Positions 1-7,363 are shown, counted from the stretch's first letter. The stretch is DNA of 17,486 nt from Nitrososphaerota archaeon (GCA_027886795.1 JAPCJU010000007.1:1-17486), one strand, 5' to 3'. The notes: generated by a model not told the origin, from the sequence alone. Made by a program: numbers and translations.

Positions 1-1
1 G

Positions 2-112
2 TTGGTAAGGTATGGGCACTATGTATTGAAGTGCTACAACTGTAAAAGCAAAAGAAAATCGCATGAGGAATACTGCGACATAGACCGGGGACGTCCTTAT
101 TGCATAAGATAA
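2..112 (+). CDS. Partial cysteine-rich small protein (3' end only)
   Basis: An open frame enters from the left edge and stops at TAA 110-112. The visible 36 residues contain four cysteines, C-x2-C (CYNC) followed by two single cysteines (EEYC and PYC), among many Lys/Arg/Tyr. This looks like a small zinc-binding module, but I do not recognise the family. No convincing start codon is visible, so the gene probably begins outside the window. It runs toward rpl10, which is on the opposite strand and ends at 254. A chance open frame cannot be excluded because it is short; the regular cysteine spacing is the main support. Confidence 0.35.
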   Translation: MVRYGHYVLKCYNCKSKRKSHEEYCDIDRGRPYCIR

Positions 113-189
113 GGCGGTAAATCTTTCACTAAACATACTGCGCCATATCCAGTCCTTTGCCTATCTTTCCAAAGTAGCCGCGACTGCAC

Positions 190-212
190 CGATAAAAGAA
201 CAAAGATAAAGG
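190..212 (-). terminator. Possible T-rich terminator after rpl10
   Basis: About 40-65 nt past the rpl10 stop, the minus strand carries several short T tracts (CTTTATCTTTGTTCTTTTA). Archaeal RNA polymerase terminates at T-rich stretches without needing a hairpin. Position and composition fit, but there is no long uninterrupted T run. Confidence 0.25.
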
Positions 213-253
213 GATTGCAAGCGAGGGAGGATATTCCCGGCTTGATCTGGCCC

Positions 254-1150
254 CTATTCCACTTTGTAGCCTTTCTTTGAAACGGCGTCTAGTACAGATT
301 TTGCCTGAGCTTCAGCATAACCGAGGACAATTTCTGCGTTATCAGCTGTAATGTACCCAGATTCTTTTGCGACCTCGTTTGCACTCCTCAAAGCCTTTGA
401 GATGAGGCCAGGCATAGTTTCTGGAACGGTGTACACGGCTTCGATCGCGAGCCCCATAGCTTGAGCCGCCGCTCTCGCAATGTCTTGTCTGTACTGGGTC
501 AGATCAATCGTGATATCTTTCTGTAGTAGCAACAGTCCCCCGGACGATGCCATGAAAATCGACAATCCGGCTTTGATGGGCTTTAGATTGAGCCTTGAAA
601 GCAGTCCGGCAAGTTTGGGGGAAATCACATTACCGGGGTGAGCCACTACCGAATCCTTGGAAACGTAGATGCTTCCGGATTCAATTCTGGTTGAAACGTT
701 CGCTTCTTTGAATTCTGACAAGACCGGTCCTGGCGCAATTCCGGTGTTCCCAGCGGGGACTACGATATCATCGGAGGCAATATCCCCGGCACGTGCCGGA
801 AGGTTGATTTTGCTCTTCTCCAGAGAAAGATAGAGCTTGAACGGATTCATGTTGGTAAAAATCAGAGCGTTCGGTCCGTCGAGCTTTGAAGCAAACTCGT
901 CATAGTTTTTCATCCCCGAATTTTTGAGCGCAAGCGAAGCAATCTTGTTCTTCGCAATGATCATCACCAGTTCGCTTCGGTAATTCTTGCGGAGGAGCAT
1001 TAACTGACTTGCACGAACTTTGAAAAGTTTCGTAACAATAACGGTGTCATATTTTGAAGCAAGCTCTGCAATTTTCTGAAGGGTGTCTATCTTTTTCTTC
1101 GGGTAAGACGTCCGCTTTACTTGTTGGGTGACTAGCTGTTGCGCGGTCAT
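254..1150 (-). CDS. rpl10: Large ribosomal subunit protein uL10 (P0, stalk base)
   Basis: Archaeal P0/L10 binds 23S rRNA next to uL11 and anchors the L12 dimers of the factor-binding stalk. The N-terminal rRNA-binding domain (KVRASQLMLLRKNYRS, then the LIFTNMNPFKLY region) and the inserted archaeal/eukaryotic domain (AGPV-like PGPVLSEFKEA, then GNVISPKLAGLLSRL) are recognisable. The C-terminus ends after about one spine helix and lacks an acidic flexible tail, so it is shorter than euryarchaeal P0. A TTG at 1159 overlaps the rpl1 stop, but ATG 1150 is preferred because GGTTGA (1156-1161) sits 5 nt before it; this gives 298 residues. It is last in the uL11-uL1-uL10 set. The L12 gene that often follows is not present downstream in the window. 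Confidence 0.95.
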   Translation of the reverse strand: MTAQQLVTQQVKRTSYPKKKIDTLQKIAELASKYDTVIVTKLFKVRASQLMLLRKNYRSELVMIIAKNKIASLALKNSGMKNYDEFASKLDGPNALIFTNMNPFKLYLSLEKSKINLPARAGDIASDDIVVPAGNTGIAPGPVLSEFKEANVSTRIESGSIYVSKDSVVAHPGNVISPKLAGLLSRLNLKPIKAGLSIFMASSGGLLLLQKDITIDLTQYRQDIARAAAQAMGLAIEAVYTVPETMPGLISKALRSANEVAKESGYITADNAEIVLGYAEAQAKSVLDAVSKKGYKVE

Positions 1151-1155
1151 CGAAT

Positions 1156-1815
1156 TCAACCTTCGACCATTCTGACTTTCTCAACTTTTCCCATGGTCTT
1201 CTTGACCAAAAGTGAGTGGATGTTTTTTTCACCATTGGGCAGCTTCTTCTCCACCTGTCCAATCACAGCCAGCGCATTCTCAGCAACTTTAGAATCATCG
1301 AGGGACTCGTCGCCAATCTTGCCAGCCACGCTCAGGGAGCCACGTGCTTTCACCCTCACAGCCGTTCGATAGCGAGTGAGCATCGTTTCAAGTGGGGCTG
1401 CAGGCGGAACGGGTGTGGGCATCCTACCCTTAGGTCCCAAAAACTGCCCTAGAATTCTACCAATCTTCGGCATCAACCCGGTGTCTGCTAGGAAAAACTG
1501 ATACTCGCGGGCTAATTTTTTCGCTGCCCGCTTTTCCGACGCAAGCCTGTCAAGCTCGCCCGCTTCAATTACCCGATCTGCGCCGGCTTTTTGAGCTCTC
1601 ACTGCGTTGTCACCGGCGGCGAAAATGCAAACTTTGGATTCCTCGGAAAGCTTGTTTGGAAGAAATACAACTTCATTTACGTTCAAGTCGAGCTTCTTCA
1701 CGTCGATGTCCTTGAGGGTAAGAACCAGCTCAAATGATTGGGAAAAGTTTCTCTTCTTGTAATCTTCAGCTCTTGCCTTTGCCACCTGCTGTTGAATCTG
1801 TGTTTTTGTTAACAA
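1156..1815 (-). CDS. rpl1: Large ribosomal subunit protein uL1
   Basis: uL1 forms the mobile L1 stalk at the E site, and in archaea often represses its own operon by binding mRNA. The family is recognised from the order KNR-like start, AAGDNAVRAQKAGADRV, then ADTGLMPKIGRILGQFLGPKGRMPTPVPP, which is the uL1 signature, and a C-terminal domain I strand ending VEKVRMVEG. Its 219 residues match archaeal uL1. The start is TTG 1815: the reading frame upstream is closed by TAA at 1831-1833 with no ATG or GTG between, and eight A residues directly precede the TTG. It lies 46 nt after rpl11, and its stop overlaps the first possible rpl10 start. Confidence 0.95.
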   Translation of the reverse strand: MLTKTQIQQQVAKARAEDYKKRNFSQSFELVLTLKDIDVKKLDLNVNEVVFLPNKLSEESKVCIFAAGDNAVRAQKAGADRVIEAGELDRLASEKRAAKKLAREYQFFLADTGLMPKIGRILGQFLGPKGRMPTPVPPAAPLETMLTRYRTAVRVKARGSLSVAGKIGDESLDDSKVAENALAVIGQVEKKLPNGEKNIHSLLVKKTMGKVEKVRMVEG

Positions 1816-1861
1816 TTTTTTTTCACTGAATTAATGATTTGATATCTTCAATCAAGTCAAA

Positions 1862-2347
1862 CTAGTTAGCAAACGCCTCGTCCCACTTGTCTTCACTGAC
1901 TTCTTTCTGAAAATCCTTTGCGGGCTTTCCCTCGATCGTTATGCCCATACTTAGGCAAGAGCCAGCTACTTCCTTGGCGGAGGACTTTATCGTCGACGCG
2001 TAAGATTGGGTGATCTTTACCTTTGCAATCTTTACGAGCTTATCTACCGTCAAATTACCTGCCGGTGCAGTTTTAGGAGTCGCCGAACCTTTGGCGACTC
2101 CTGATTCCTTTACTATCAAAGCAGAAGCCGTCGGTATTCCAACCTCAACAGTGAATTTCTTAGTTTCAGTCTCAACGTTGACCTTCACTGGAACACGCAT
2201 TCCGACGTAATCTTTGGTCTGCTCGTTGATCTCTTTCACGATGGCCATGACATTTACGCCGAGTGGACCAAGCGCCGGACCGAGAGGAGGCCCAGCGTTT
2301 GCTTCGCCACCTACAACCAGGGCTGAAACAGTTTTAGTCTCGGGCAT
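1862..2347 (-). CDS. rpl11: Large ribosomal subunit protein uL11
   Basis: uL11 binds the GTPase-associated region of 23S rRNA and helps activate translation factors. The N-terminal domain shows the family signature GGEANAGPPLGPALGPLGVN followed by MAIVKEINEQT. The C-terminal rRNA-binding domain runs to KSSAKEVAGSCLSMGITIEG. The frame opens at GTG 2356, with ATG at 2353 and ATG at 2347. ATG 2347 (MPETKTVSALV) is chosen because it gives the usual N-terminus and is preceded by GTGAT (2352-2356), which can pair with the 16S rRNA 3' end. The 85 nt gap after spt5 contains a good TATA-like box, so this gene may head its own transcript with uL1 and uL10. Confidence 0.95.
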   Translation of the reverse strand: MPETKTVSALVVGGEANAGPPLGPALGPLGVNVMAIVKEINEQTKDYVGMRVPVKVNVETETKKFTVEVGIPTASALIVKESGVAKGSATPKTAPAGNLTVDKLVKIAKVKITQSYASTIKSSAKEVAGSCLSMGITIEGKPAKDFQKEVSEDKWDEAFAN

Positions 2348-2390
2348 AAACATCACAGCTGCTACGAAGGAAATCCAACTATCTCGTAAC

Positions 2391-2400
2391 CGCTTAAAAG
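2391..2400 (-). promoter_or_regulatory. Candidate internal promoter (TATA box) for rpl11-rpl1-rpl10
   Basis: In the 85 nt gap between spt5 and rpl11 the minus strand reads CTTTTAAGCG. From its centre, the usual archaeal distance of about 27 nt puts initiation near 2370, leaving a leader of about 23 nt before ATG 2347. The box lies inside a short inverted repeat (CGCTT-AA-AAGCG, 2391-2402). Confidence 0.4.
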
Positions 2401-2432
2401 CGTATTGGGCTTGCCATCAAAGCTGCCAAAAT

Positions 2433-2927
2433 TTAGGCAGATCCGCTGGTCGAACTTGCTCGCGAAATGATTTTGATAAAACCCACGTCAACAGTGACGG
2501 GTAATTGATATGGCGCATCGAGCAACATTACAGTCACTTCCGATCTTTGAGGCTCGACCCTGTTTATTTTCGCTTTCATTCCCTTGAAAGGACCGGCAAC
2601 TATTTCGATTACATCCCCGACTCCTACATCGGAAATTATCGATTTGTCAACGAGAAATTTCTCAATGTCTGCAAACTGGATGTAGCCAGGCACCATGCCT
2701 TTTACGTGCTTGAACCCCGATATGGCATCCGACACGGCCTGTGCATTTGGAGCTTCGAAGAAAACGTAGCTTTTCTGCGCCTCTAGGACCAGAATGGAGT
2801 AAACCTGCGGTTCTTTTCCTTCCTGCCTCCTTTTTTCTAACCTATCCCCAACAAATTTCGCCACAGTTTTTTCCTGCCCGCCGGTCGTCTTTACGGCAAA
2901 TATTCTAGTCGACAGAGTTTGCGACAA
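2433..2927 (-). CDS. spt5: Transcription elongation factor Spt5 (archaeal NusG)
   Basis: Spt5/NusG clamps RNA polymerase during elongation and links it to the ribosome through its KOW domain. An NGN domain starts at IFAVKTTGGQEKTVAKFV and continues to KGMVPGYIQFADIEKFL. A KOW domain follows (VGDVIEIVAGPFKGMKAKINRV), and the protein ends in a short Ser/Ala tail. At 164 residues it is slightly longer than the roughly 150 usual in archaea. The start is TTG 2927, one base after the secE stop, with no in-frame ATG or GTG nearby, which suggests translational coupling with secE. The secE-spt5 order is conserved in archaea and bacteria. Confidence 0.95.
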   Translation of the reverse strand: MSQTLSTRIFAVKTTGGQEKTVAKFVGDRLEKRRQEGKEPQVYSILVLEAQKSYVFFEAPNAQAVSDAISGFKHVKGMVPGYIQFADIEKFLVDKSIISDVGVGDVIEIVAGPFKGMKAKINRVEPQRSEVTVMLLDAPYQLPVTVDVGFIKIISRASSTSGSA

Positions 2928-2928
2928 A

Positions 2929-3171
2929 TCATAACACGCTGCTCAAAAGATGGAAGAGAATTGCAGGTGTCGCTCCAGCCGCGTTTGCACCCGAAACGCC
3001 TGAAAGCAACTCAATTTCTGATGCAAGGAAATAAATGACGAAACCGATCGCTCCGACTATTCCAAAACCGAGCAAGACAAGCTTGATGTAAAGGAAGAAT
3101 TCCTCTCGGTCTGACTTGCGTGTTAGTTTAAGGGTTCTCCAAGTTGCCGTCAGCGCCCTGCCTAAATTCAA
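2929..3171 (-). CDS. secE: Preprotein translocase subunit SecE (Sec61 gamma)
   Basis: SecE is the small subunit that clamps SecY in the protein-conducting channel. The 80 residues have an amphipathic cytoplasmic helix (ALTATWRTLKLTRKSDREEF) followed by one long membrane segment (YIKLVLLGFGIVGAIGFVIYFLAS), the layout of the archaeal family. A short hydrophobic tail after the membrane segment (AGATPAILFHLLSSVL) is somewhat longer than in many homologues. The start is TTG 3171, since no ATG is available in frame. Its position immediately before spt5 supports the call. It is the first gene of a minus-strand run and has a TATA-like box about 57 nt upstream. Confidence 0.88.
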   Translation of the reverse strand: MNLGRALTATWRTLKLTRKSDREEFFLYIKLVLLGFGIVGAIGFVIYFLASEIELLSGVSGANAAGATPAILFHLLSSVL

Positions 3172-3222
3172 TGCGATCCTGCACTCTCCAGAAAGTTCCT
3201 AGATTTTCAGATTCGCCTTCGA

Positions 3223-3232
3223 CAATATATTT
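3223..3232 (-). promoter_or_regulatory. Candidate TATA box for the secE-spt5 transcript
   Basis: The gap between secE and the divergent methyltransferase gene contains CAATATATTT (read AAATATATTG on the minus strand). Initiation about 27 nt downstream on the minus strand would fall near 3201, giving secE a leader of about 30 nt. The near-symmetric box could also serve the plus-strand methyltransferase gene, with initiation near 3255. Confidence 0.4.
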
Positions 3233-3302
3233 ACGTTTCCTAGTCCGAAGTCAAGGTTCCCTCTCAATTCTCAAATAGTGCCGAAGAATTGGTTTCCCAT
3301 GT

Positions 3303-4145
3303 TTGCTCTCATCAGAATGGGTGGAAAGCCAGAATCTCTGCTCATCGGCTGTCAAGATTCCTCTCTTAGACGGAATTGTGCGACTTACAGTTACCTCCCC
3401 TCCTTATCACAACGCGATTAATTATGAAAAACACCTTGACGGGAAGAGCTGGTACCGCGGGAATCTCGAAATCCCGCTTGATGCTTATCTCGAGAATATG
3501 TTCGAAGCTTTAGCCGAAATCTACAGAGTGACCGTTGACAGCGGATTTTGCTGTATAGTCATCGGCAATGAATTGTCGAATGGAACTCTGATTCCGTTGC
3601 CCCATCTCCTGACTACGCGGATATGCAAACCGAATGGTCCGTGGGAGTTTCAAGAAGAAATAATCTGGAACAAGGTAACCGGAGGCCTTGACAGGTTTGG
3701 AGTCACAATACAACGACCATATCCAACGTATTACCGGGCCAACATCATGCACGAGCATATCTTGGTCTTCAGAAAGGGAAAGCTAACTCACGAAAAGCAC
3801 TCCGGTAGCAGATTTGAAATCGACGAAGTGATGAAAAAGGACACTAGCAATTCTGTATGGAACATCGCACCCGTTCCGCCGAGATACATAGAACACCCGT
3901 GTCCCTTTCCGGAGGAGGTACCCCATCGCTTGATTACCCTCTACAGCAACAAGGGTGATCTCGTTCTAGATCCTTTTGTGGGAAGCGGACAGACCGGGAA
4001 GGCGGCAAAGCATCTTTCAAGAAGGTTTGTCGGAACCGACATTCAACTCGCTTACGCGAAACTCGCAACAAACCGAATCGAAAACGAGAAATTTCATGTT
4101 AGGCCGCAGCTCGTCGCAAAATGGGAGAAAATTTCTCCGAATTGA
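3303..4145 (+). CDS. DNA methyltransferase, TSPPY (N4-cytosine/N6-adenine) type
   Basis: This is a SAM-dependent amino-methyltransferase of the N4/N6 family acting on DNA. The catalytic motif IV, TSPPY, is at residues 31-35 and the SAM-binding motif I, DPFVGSGQT, at 223-231, so motif IV precedes motif I as in beta-class enzymes. SPPY is commonest in N4-cytosine enzymes, though base specificity cannot be read here. No restriction endonuclease gene is adjacent, so it looks like an orphan. The start is doubtful: this frame has only TTG 3303, and the N-terminal strand with its usual G-D pair is not seen in it. Another frame, opening at ATG 3299, reads ESLLIGCQDS, which resembles that missing strand, suggesting a +1 frameshift near 3350-3368. 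The 3' end overlaps dtdA by 25 nt. Confidence 0.85.
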   Translation: MLSSEWVESQNLCSSAVKIPLLDGIVRLTVTSPPYHNAINYEKHLDGKSWYRGNLEIPLDAYLENMFEALAEIYRVTVDSGFCCIVIGNELSNGTLIPLPHLLTTRICKPNGPWEFQEEIIWNKVTGGLDRFGVTIQRPYPTYYRANIMHEHILVFRKGKLTHEKHSGSRFEIDEVMKKDTSNSVWNIAPVPPRYIEHPCPFPEEVPHRLITLYSNKGDLVLDPFVGSGQTGKAAKHLSRRFVGTDIQLAYAKLATNRIENEKFHVRPQLVAKWEKISPN

Positions 4146-4954
4146 AAACTGTGATAGTTTGTTCTCTCAACGATCATGCCGGAACAAACATTCGTGAGCG
4201 GCTTCTGGAGAGATTCCAATTCGAAGAGACCATGGATGCTTTCGATGGCTCGCCAATTTACAAATCTTCAGGCGACATATTTCTGGTCAGCTCGAAAAAA
4301 GACATCATATTTGTGGACGGGCTGGACGAAGAGTTTGAAAATGTCCGCTTCATATTCATTTCAAAGCACAGAGCCGAGAGCGGCATTCCGAGCTTGACAG
4401 CACATTTTACCGGAAACTTCGGTCAGGCGACATTCGGCGGAAACCCAAATGAAATTGCGCTATTTTCTCCGTCACTAATGAAAAATTACCTAGCTTCCCT
4501 CGCAGCGAATCGATCGAGGATCAACCAAACGTACGGAATAACTCTTGAGGCTACGCACCATGGCCCGACGGCGTTAAAGTCATCTGTTCTTTTTGTCGAG
4601 CTGGGTTCTACTGAATCGCATTGGGTTGATGTTGAGACTGCTGGGATTATCTCTGAATCATTGATGGACGCTTTGGATCGAGAGACTAGATATGAAAAAT
4701 GCGCGATCGGAATTGGCGGGACCCACTATCCGCAGAAACTGACAAACCTCGTTACCGATTCGGAATATGCCTTGGGGCCAATTATCCCAAAGTACGCACT
4801 GGAATTTTTGAACCACGACATCGTGGATCAGATGCTCAATAAAAGTGACCAGGAGATAAAGATCGCTCTAATTGACCAAAAAGGATTGGGTAAGTTCAAG
4901 GATCGGGTCAATCAAGTCCTTGGAGAGTTTAATCTGGAAAAGATCTTGATATAG
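4121..4954 (+). CDS. dtdA: D-aminoacyl-tRNA deacylase, archaeal type (DtdA)
   Basis: DtdA hydrolyses D-amino acids wrongly attached to tRNA and so keeps protein synthesis homochiral. Family signatures are clear: FISKHRAESGIPSLTAHFTGN (about residues 79-99), EATHHGPT (143-150), ELGSTESHW (160-168) and GIGGTHYPQK further on, all rich in His/Glu/Asp as expected for this zinc-dependent fold. The length of 277 residues is normal. ATG 4121 lies inside the methyltransferase gene. TTG 4142 overlaps that gene's stop (TTGA) and gives KTVIVCSLND near the N-terminus, closer to the usual family start, so the true start may be 4142. A perfect inverted repeat, GGAGAAA-A-TTTCTCC (4124-4138), lies between the two candidates. 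It is convergent with ftsY, with a 14 nt gap. Confidence 0.92.
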   Translation: MGENFSELKTVIVCSLNDHAGTNIRERLLERFQFEETMDAFDGSPIYKSSGDIFLVSSKKDIIFVDGLDEEFENVRFIFISKHRAESGIPSLTAHFTGNFGQATFGGNPNEIALFSPSLMKNYLASLAANRSRINQTYGITLEATHHGPTALKSSVLFVELGSTESHWVDVETAGIISESLMDALDRETRYEKCAIGIGGTHYPQKLTNLVTDSEYALGPIIPKYALEFLNHDIVDQMLNKSDQEIKIALIDQKGLGKFKDRVNQVLGEFNLEKILI

Positions 4955-4968
4955 AGCGAAAATGAAGC

Positions 4969-5898
4969 TCAGTCACTTTTCTCAAACAAGGACGTTATGA
5001 AATCTTCCATATTGAACGGCATGAGGTCATCATATTCTTGACCGACTCCCAGATAAAGAATGGGTCTCTGAGTGATGAAAACAATGGAAAGAGCACCGCC
5101 CCCTTTTACATCCGCATCGGCTTTCGTCAATATTGCAGCGTCAAAGTCCGTATATTTTTGAAACTCTTTTGCTTGGGAGATGGCGTCATTTCCGGCGAGC
5201 GAATCTCCAACGAATATCTTGATATCCGGCTGGACCACTCGAACGATCTTCGACATCTCCTCCATCAGGTTTTTACTCGTCTGGATTCTTCCCGCTGTGT
5301 CAATTATCACTACGTCGGTACCATGCGCCTGCGCGTAAAGCTGGGCATCTTTTGAAACTGCCGCGGGATCTGATCCGTACGACTGTGCAATCGTTTTTAC
5401 CTTCAAACGATTCGCATGCTCGGTCAATTGTTCTATCGCGCCAGCCCGATGAGTGTCAGCTGCCGCGACAACTACGGACAGTTTATTTTTTTCCATTAGT
5501 CGCGCGAATTTAGCTACCGTTGTTGTTTTTCCGACCCCATTAATGCCAAGAAACAAGATAACAAATGGGCCCTTTTCTTCTTTCCTATTCTTCGAAGCCT
5601 TTGATTTTGCAATCTGGATGAGCTCGATCGTTTTTGTCTTCGAAAAAGTTTCCCTTATCGCCGCCTTCAATTCTTCCCGGACAAATTTTTCGCGATCTTC
5701 CGACCTGGGAATTTTCATCCCACTCAACTTTGCACGAAGGTTCGAGTTGAGGCTCTCTATAACTTCGGAAGCTACATCGGCCTCGATCAATGCTACTTCA
5801 AAATCCCAAAGGAAGGAATCAATATCTTCCTTAGAAAGAGTGGTGTGAGTTGCAATTTTTGAGAGTGAACTGAGAGCCGACTTCAGCTTATCAAACAA
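4969..5898 (-). CDS. ftsY: Signal recognition particle receptor FtsY
   Basis: FtsY is the membrane-associated GTPase that receives SRP-ribosome complexes and hands them to SecYEG. The first 90 or so residues form the helical N domain (TLSKEDIDSFLWDFEVALIEADVA). The G domain carries the P-loop GINGVGKTTT (118-127), DTHRAGAIEQL (149-159), DTAGR (200-204) and TKAD (258-261), followed by the ADVKGGGALSI segment and the GVGQEYDDLMPF closing motif. FtsY rather than Ffh is chosen because there is no C-terminal Met-rich M domain. At 309 residues it lacks a long acidic A domain, as is usual in archaea. TTG 5898 is the only plausible start and lies 28 nt after the prefoldin gene, so the two are likely cotranscribed. 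Confidence 0.95.
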   Translation of the reverse strand: MFDKLKSALSSLSKIATHTTLSKEDIDSFLWDFEVALIEADVASEVIESLNSNLRAKLSGMKIPRSEDREKFVREELKAAIRETFSKTKTIELIQIAKSKASKNRKEEKGPFVILFLGINGVGKTTTVAKFARLMEKNKLSVVVAAADTHRAGAIEQLTEHANRLKVKTIAQSYGSDPAAVSKDAQLYAQAHGTDVVIIDTAGRIQTSKNLMEEMSKIVRVVQPDIKIFVGDSLAGNDAISQAKEFQKYTDFDAAILTKADADVKGGGALSIVFITQRPILYLGVGQEYDDLMPFNMEDFITSLFEKSD

Positions 5899-5926
5899 GG
5901 TCTCGACTCTCTGCCGCCGGCCACTT

Positions 5927-6388
5927 TCAGTTTTGGCCTGTTATTTTTTGGAGAACCGCACGACCAGAGTCTAGCCGAGAACCGATTTCCCTTCGTTGTT
6001 GCTCTAGTGAGCTGATAGCCCGCTCCAATTCTTTTTCTCGTGCCTGCATGAATATCTTGCATGAGTTGAGATCCTTCTCCATTGCAATACCCGCCCCTAC
6101 GCTGAGTATGAGCGTTTTCGCTGAAACATCGTTGACTGGAAGCAAGAGACCTCCACCGATCGGAACAAGCAAATCACTCTTTGGATTTTGGATCAGAGCA
6201 TCTAGAGCCTGAATTGCTGCTCGAAAGTCAGATAGGGCTGCAGATGCGGATTGTATTCGAGAAACGATCTCGTTGTAATAAGCCTCGAGTGTTCTCAACT
6301 CAGAAACAAGCTGGTTCAATTGTTGTTCTGCCTGTTCTTCTGTTAGAGCCGAGGGAACCTGTGCCATTGGCGAATTAGATTTGCTCAT
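5927..6388 (-). CDS. pfdA: Prefoldin alpha subunit
   Basis: Prefoldin is a hexamer of two alpha and four beta subunits that captures unfolded proteins for the thermosome. The sequence has a long N-terminal coiled-coil helix (EEQAEQQLNQLVSELRTLEAYYNEI), a central beta-hairpin region with LLVPIGGGLLLPVND typical of the alpha subunit, and a second coiled coil (AREKELERAISSLEQQRREIGSRL). The frame opens at TTG 6415, but ATG 6388 is chosen because GGAGTGA (6397-6403) precedes it by 8 nt; this gives 153 residues. It follows aIF6 by 62 nt and precedes ftsY by 28 nt. Ribosomal protein LX, which I recall sitting between aIF6 and this gene in related archaea, is absent from that gap. Confidence 0.9.
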   Translation of the reverse strand: MSKSNSPMAQVPSALTEEQAEQQLNQLVSELRTLEAYYNEIVSRIQSASAALSDFRAAIQALDALIQNPKSDLLVPIGGGLLLPVNDVSAKTLILSVGAGIAMEKDLNSCKIFMQAREKELERAISSLEQQRREIGSRLDSGRAVLQKITGQN

Positions 6389-6396
6389 TCTCAGAG

Positions 6397-6403
6397 TCAC
6401 TCC
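6397..6403 (-). promoter_or_regulatory. Ribosome binding site that sets the pfdA start
   Basis: GGAGTGA on the minus strand differs from the archaeal anti-SD complement GGAGGTGA only by one missing G and lies 8 nt before ATG 6388. It lies inside the frame opened by TTG 6415, so it argues against that earlier start. Confidence 0.6.
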
Positions 6404-6450
6404 AGAAGATAACAAACAGAAAATAAGTTAACGAGACAATTTATGTCTTC

Positions 6451-7116
6451 TCAGGAAAATGCTCTTCCCAAGATAACCAGCTCTGAGCCGCGAGTAAGCG
6501 ACCCAACCAAAATGGATTTGCTGTTTCCTACAAATCCAGAGCCCACAAAGGGGACTCCGCCATTTACTGTCGCCGGTTCCGGATCAAATCCTAGCACTTT
6601 ACCAATTGTGTTTATCTCCTGCTCAGAGGCAATGGGATGAACGAGGGCACCCGAGTTTGTTGCCGAAATCATTGCCCCCACTTGGACAAACGTTCCTATT
6701 CTCATTCGTTTTACCGGAACTTCGAGCGCTCTTTCAACATCTCTTGCTGACTCTTCACTGAAAACATCGGAAATGACCGCCCCGTGATCGTTCGCAGAGA
6801 TCAAATTGCCAACGGATGTAAAGCGAGATTCGAGCTTCAAGACATTGAGTTCTGTCGCGGAATTCAGATGACGAACTTCCTCGTCGTCTGTCAATCTTGA
6901 AACAACTATACCCCGGTTATTTAGGGCAGCCAGAGGTCCGAGAAGTCTGGAACTTGCGATAGAAGCTGGCACTGCGGTGTTGCCCAAGAGTTCAGCGATC
7001 TTGTCCGACTTTGTTTTGGCGATACCGTGAGGGACAAGGCAGAACTTATCATTCGTCTTCAGAAAAATGCCGATATTGGCGCTCCTGTAAATGTCGAAGA
7101 GATGAATTTCAGCCAC
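6451..7116 (-). CDS. eif6: Translation initiation factor aIF6
   Basis: aIF6 binds the large ribosomal subunit and blocks premature joining of the small subunit. It folds as five repeated units around a pseudo-fivefold axis, and these are visible as recurring blocks: SANIGIFLKTNDKFCLVPHG, ASSRLLGPLAALNNRGIVV, SVGNLISANDHGAVIS, QVGAMISATNSGALVHP and SGFVGNSKSILVGSLTRGSELVILGRAF. At 221 residues it has the family's normal length. The start is GTG 7116 (VAEIHLFDIY), with a TATA-like box whose expected initiation point lies about 8 nt upstream, so the message is nearly leaderless. It heads the minus-strand run aIF6-pfdA-ftsY. Confidence 0.93.
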   Translation of the reverse strand: MAEIHLFDIYRSANIGIFLKTNDKFCLVPHGIAKTKSDKIAELLGNTAVPASIASSRLLGPLAALNNRGIVVSRLTDDEEVRHLNSATELNVLKLESRFTSVGNLISANDHGAVISDVFSEESARDVERALEVPVKRMRIGTFVQVGAMISATNSGALVHPIASEQEINTIGKVLGFDPEPATVNGGVPFVGSGFVGNSKSILVGSLTRGSELVILGRAFS

Positions 7117-7146
7117 GGGTTTGTATCGAATCTCCAGAAATGAACA

Positions 7147-7155
7147 TTAATTATT
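7147..7155 (-). promoter_or_regulatory. Candidate TATA box for aIF6-pfdA-ftsY
   Basis: The minus strand reads AATAATTAA. Its centre is about 35 nt from GTG 7116, so initiation about 27 nt downstream would leave a leader of about 8 nt. Confidence 0.45.
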
Positions 7156-7363
7156 GAAAGAAGCGTCGTTATCAGATTTACAAGAAATCTCTAGTATCTT
7201 TGCTTCGAATCACATTTTTGGCCCTTTTAATTATTCTGCATGTTGGGCGATAGTTGACCTCTTTTGTCAGCCGCAAAAGAGATCAGCGAATCCATCGGAG
7301 ACACTGTTTCTAATTATTCTCCAATTCTGGGTTTCAAATCTTCAAATAGGAGTTACAGTTTAA

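Noticed and set aside
4124..4138. Perfect inverted repeat GGAGAAA-A-TTTCTCC as an operator or terminator
   Set aside because: It lies within the overlap of two coding regions and is short; a chance palindrome of this size is likely.
3303..4145. Methyltransferase as part of a restriction-modification or phage-defence system
   Set aside because: No nuclease, specificity or other defence gene is adjacent; its partner in the overlap is dtdA, a tRNA quality-control gene.
7154..7363. 69-codon plus-strand frame in the gap upstream of the gene at 7550
   Set aside because: It begins at TTG inside the aIF6 promoter, has no ribosome binding site or domain, and its composition does not look coding.
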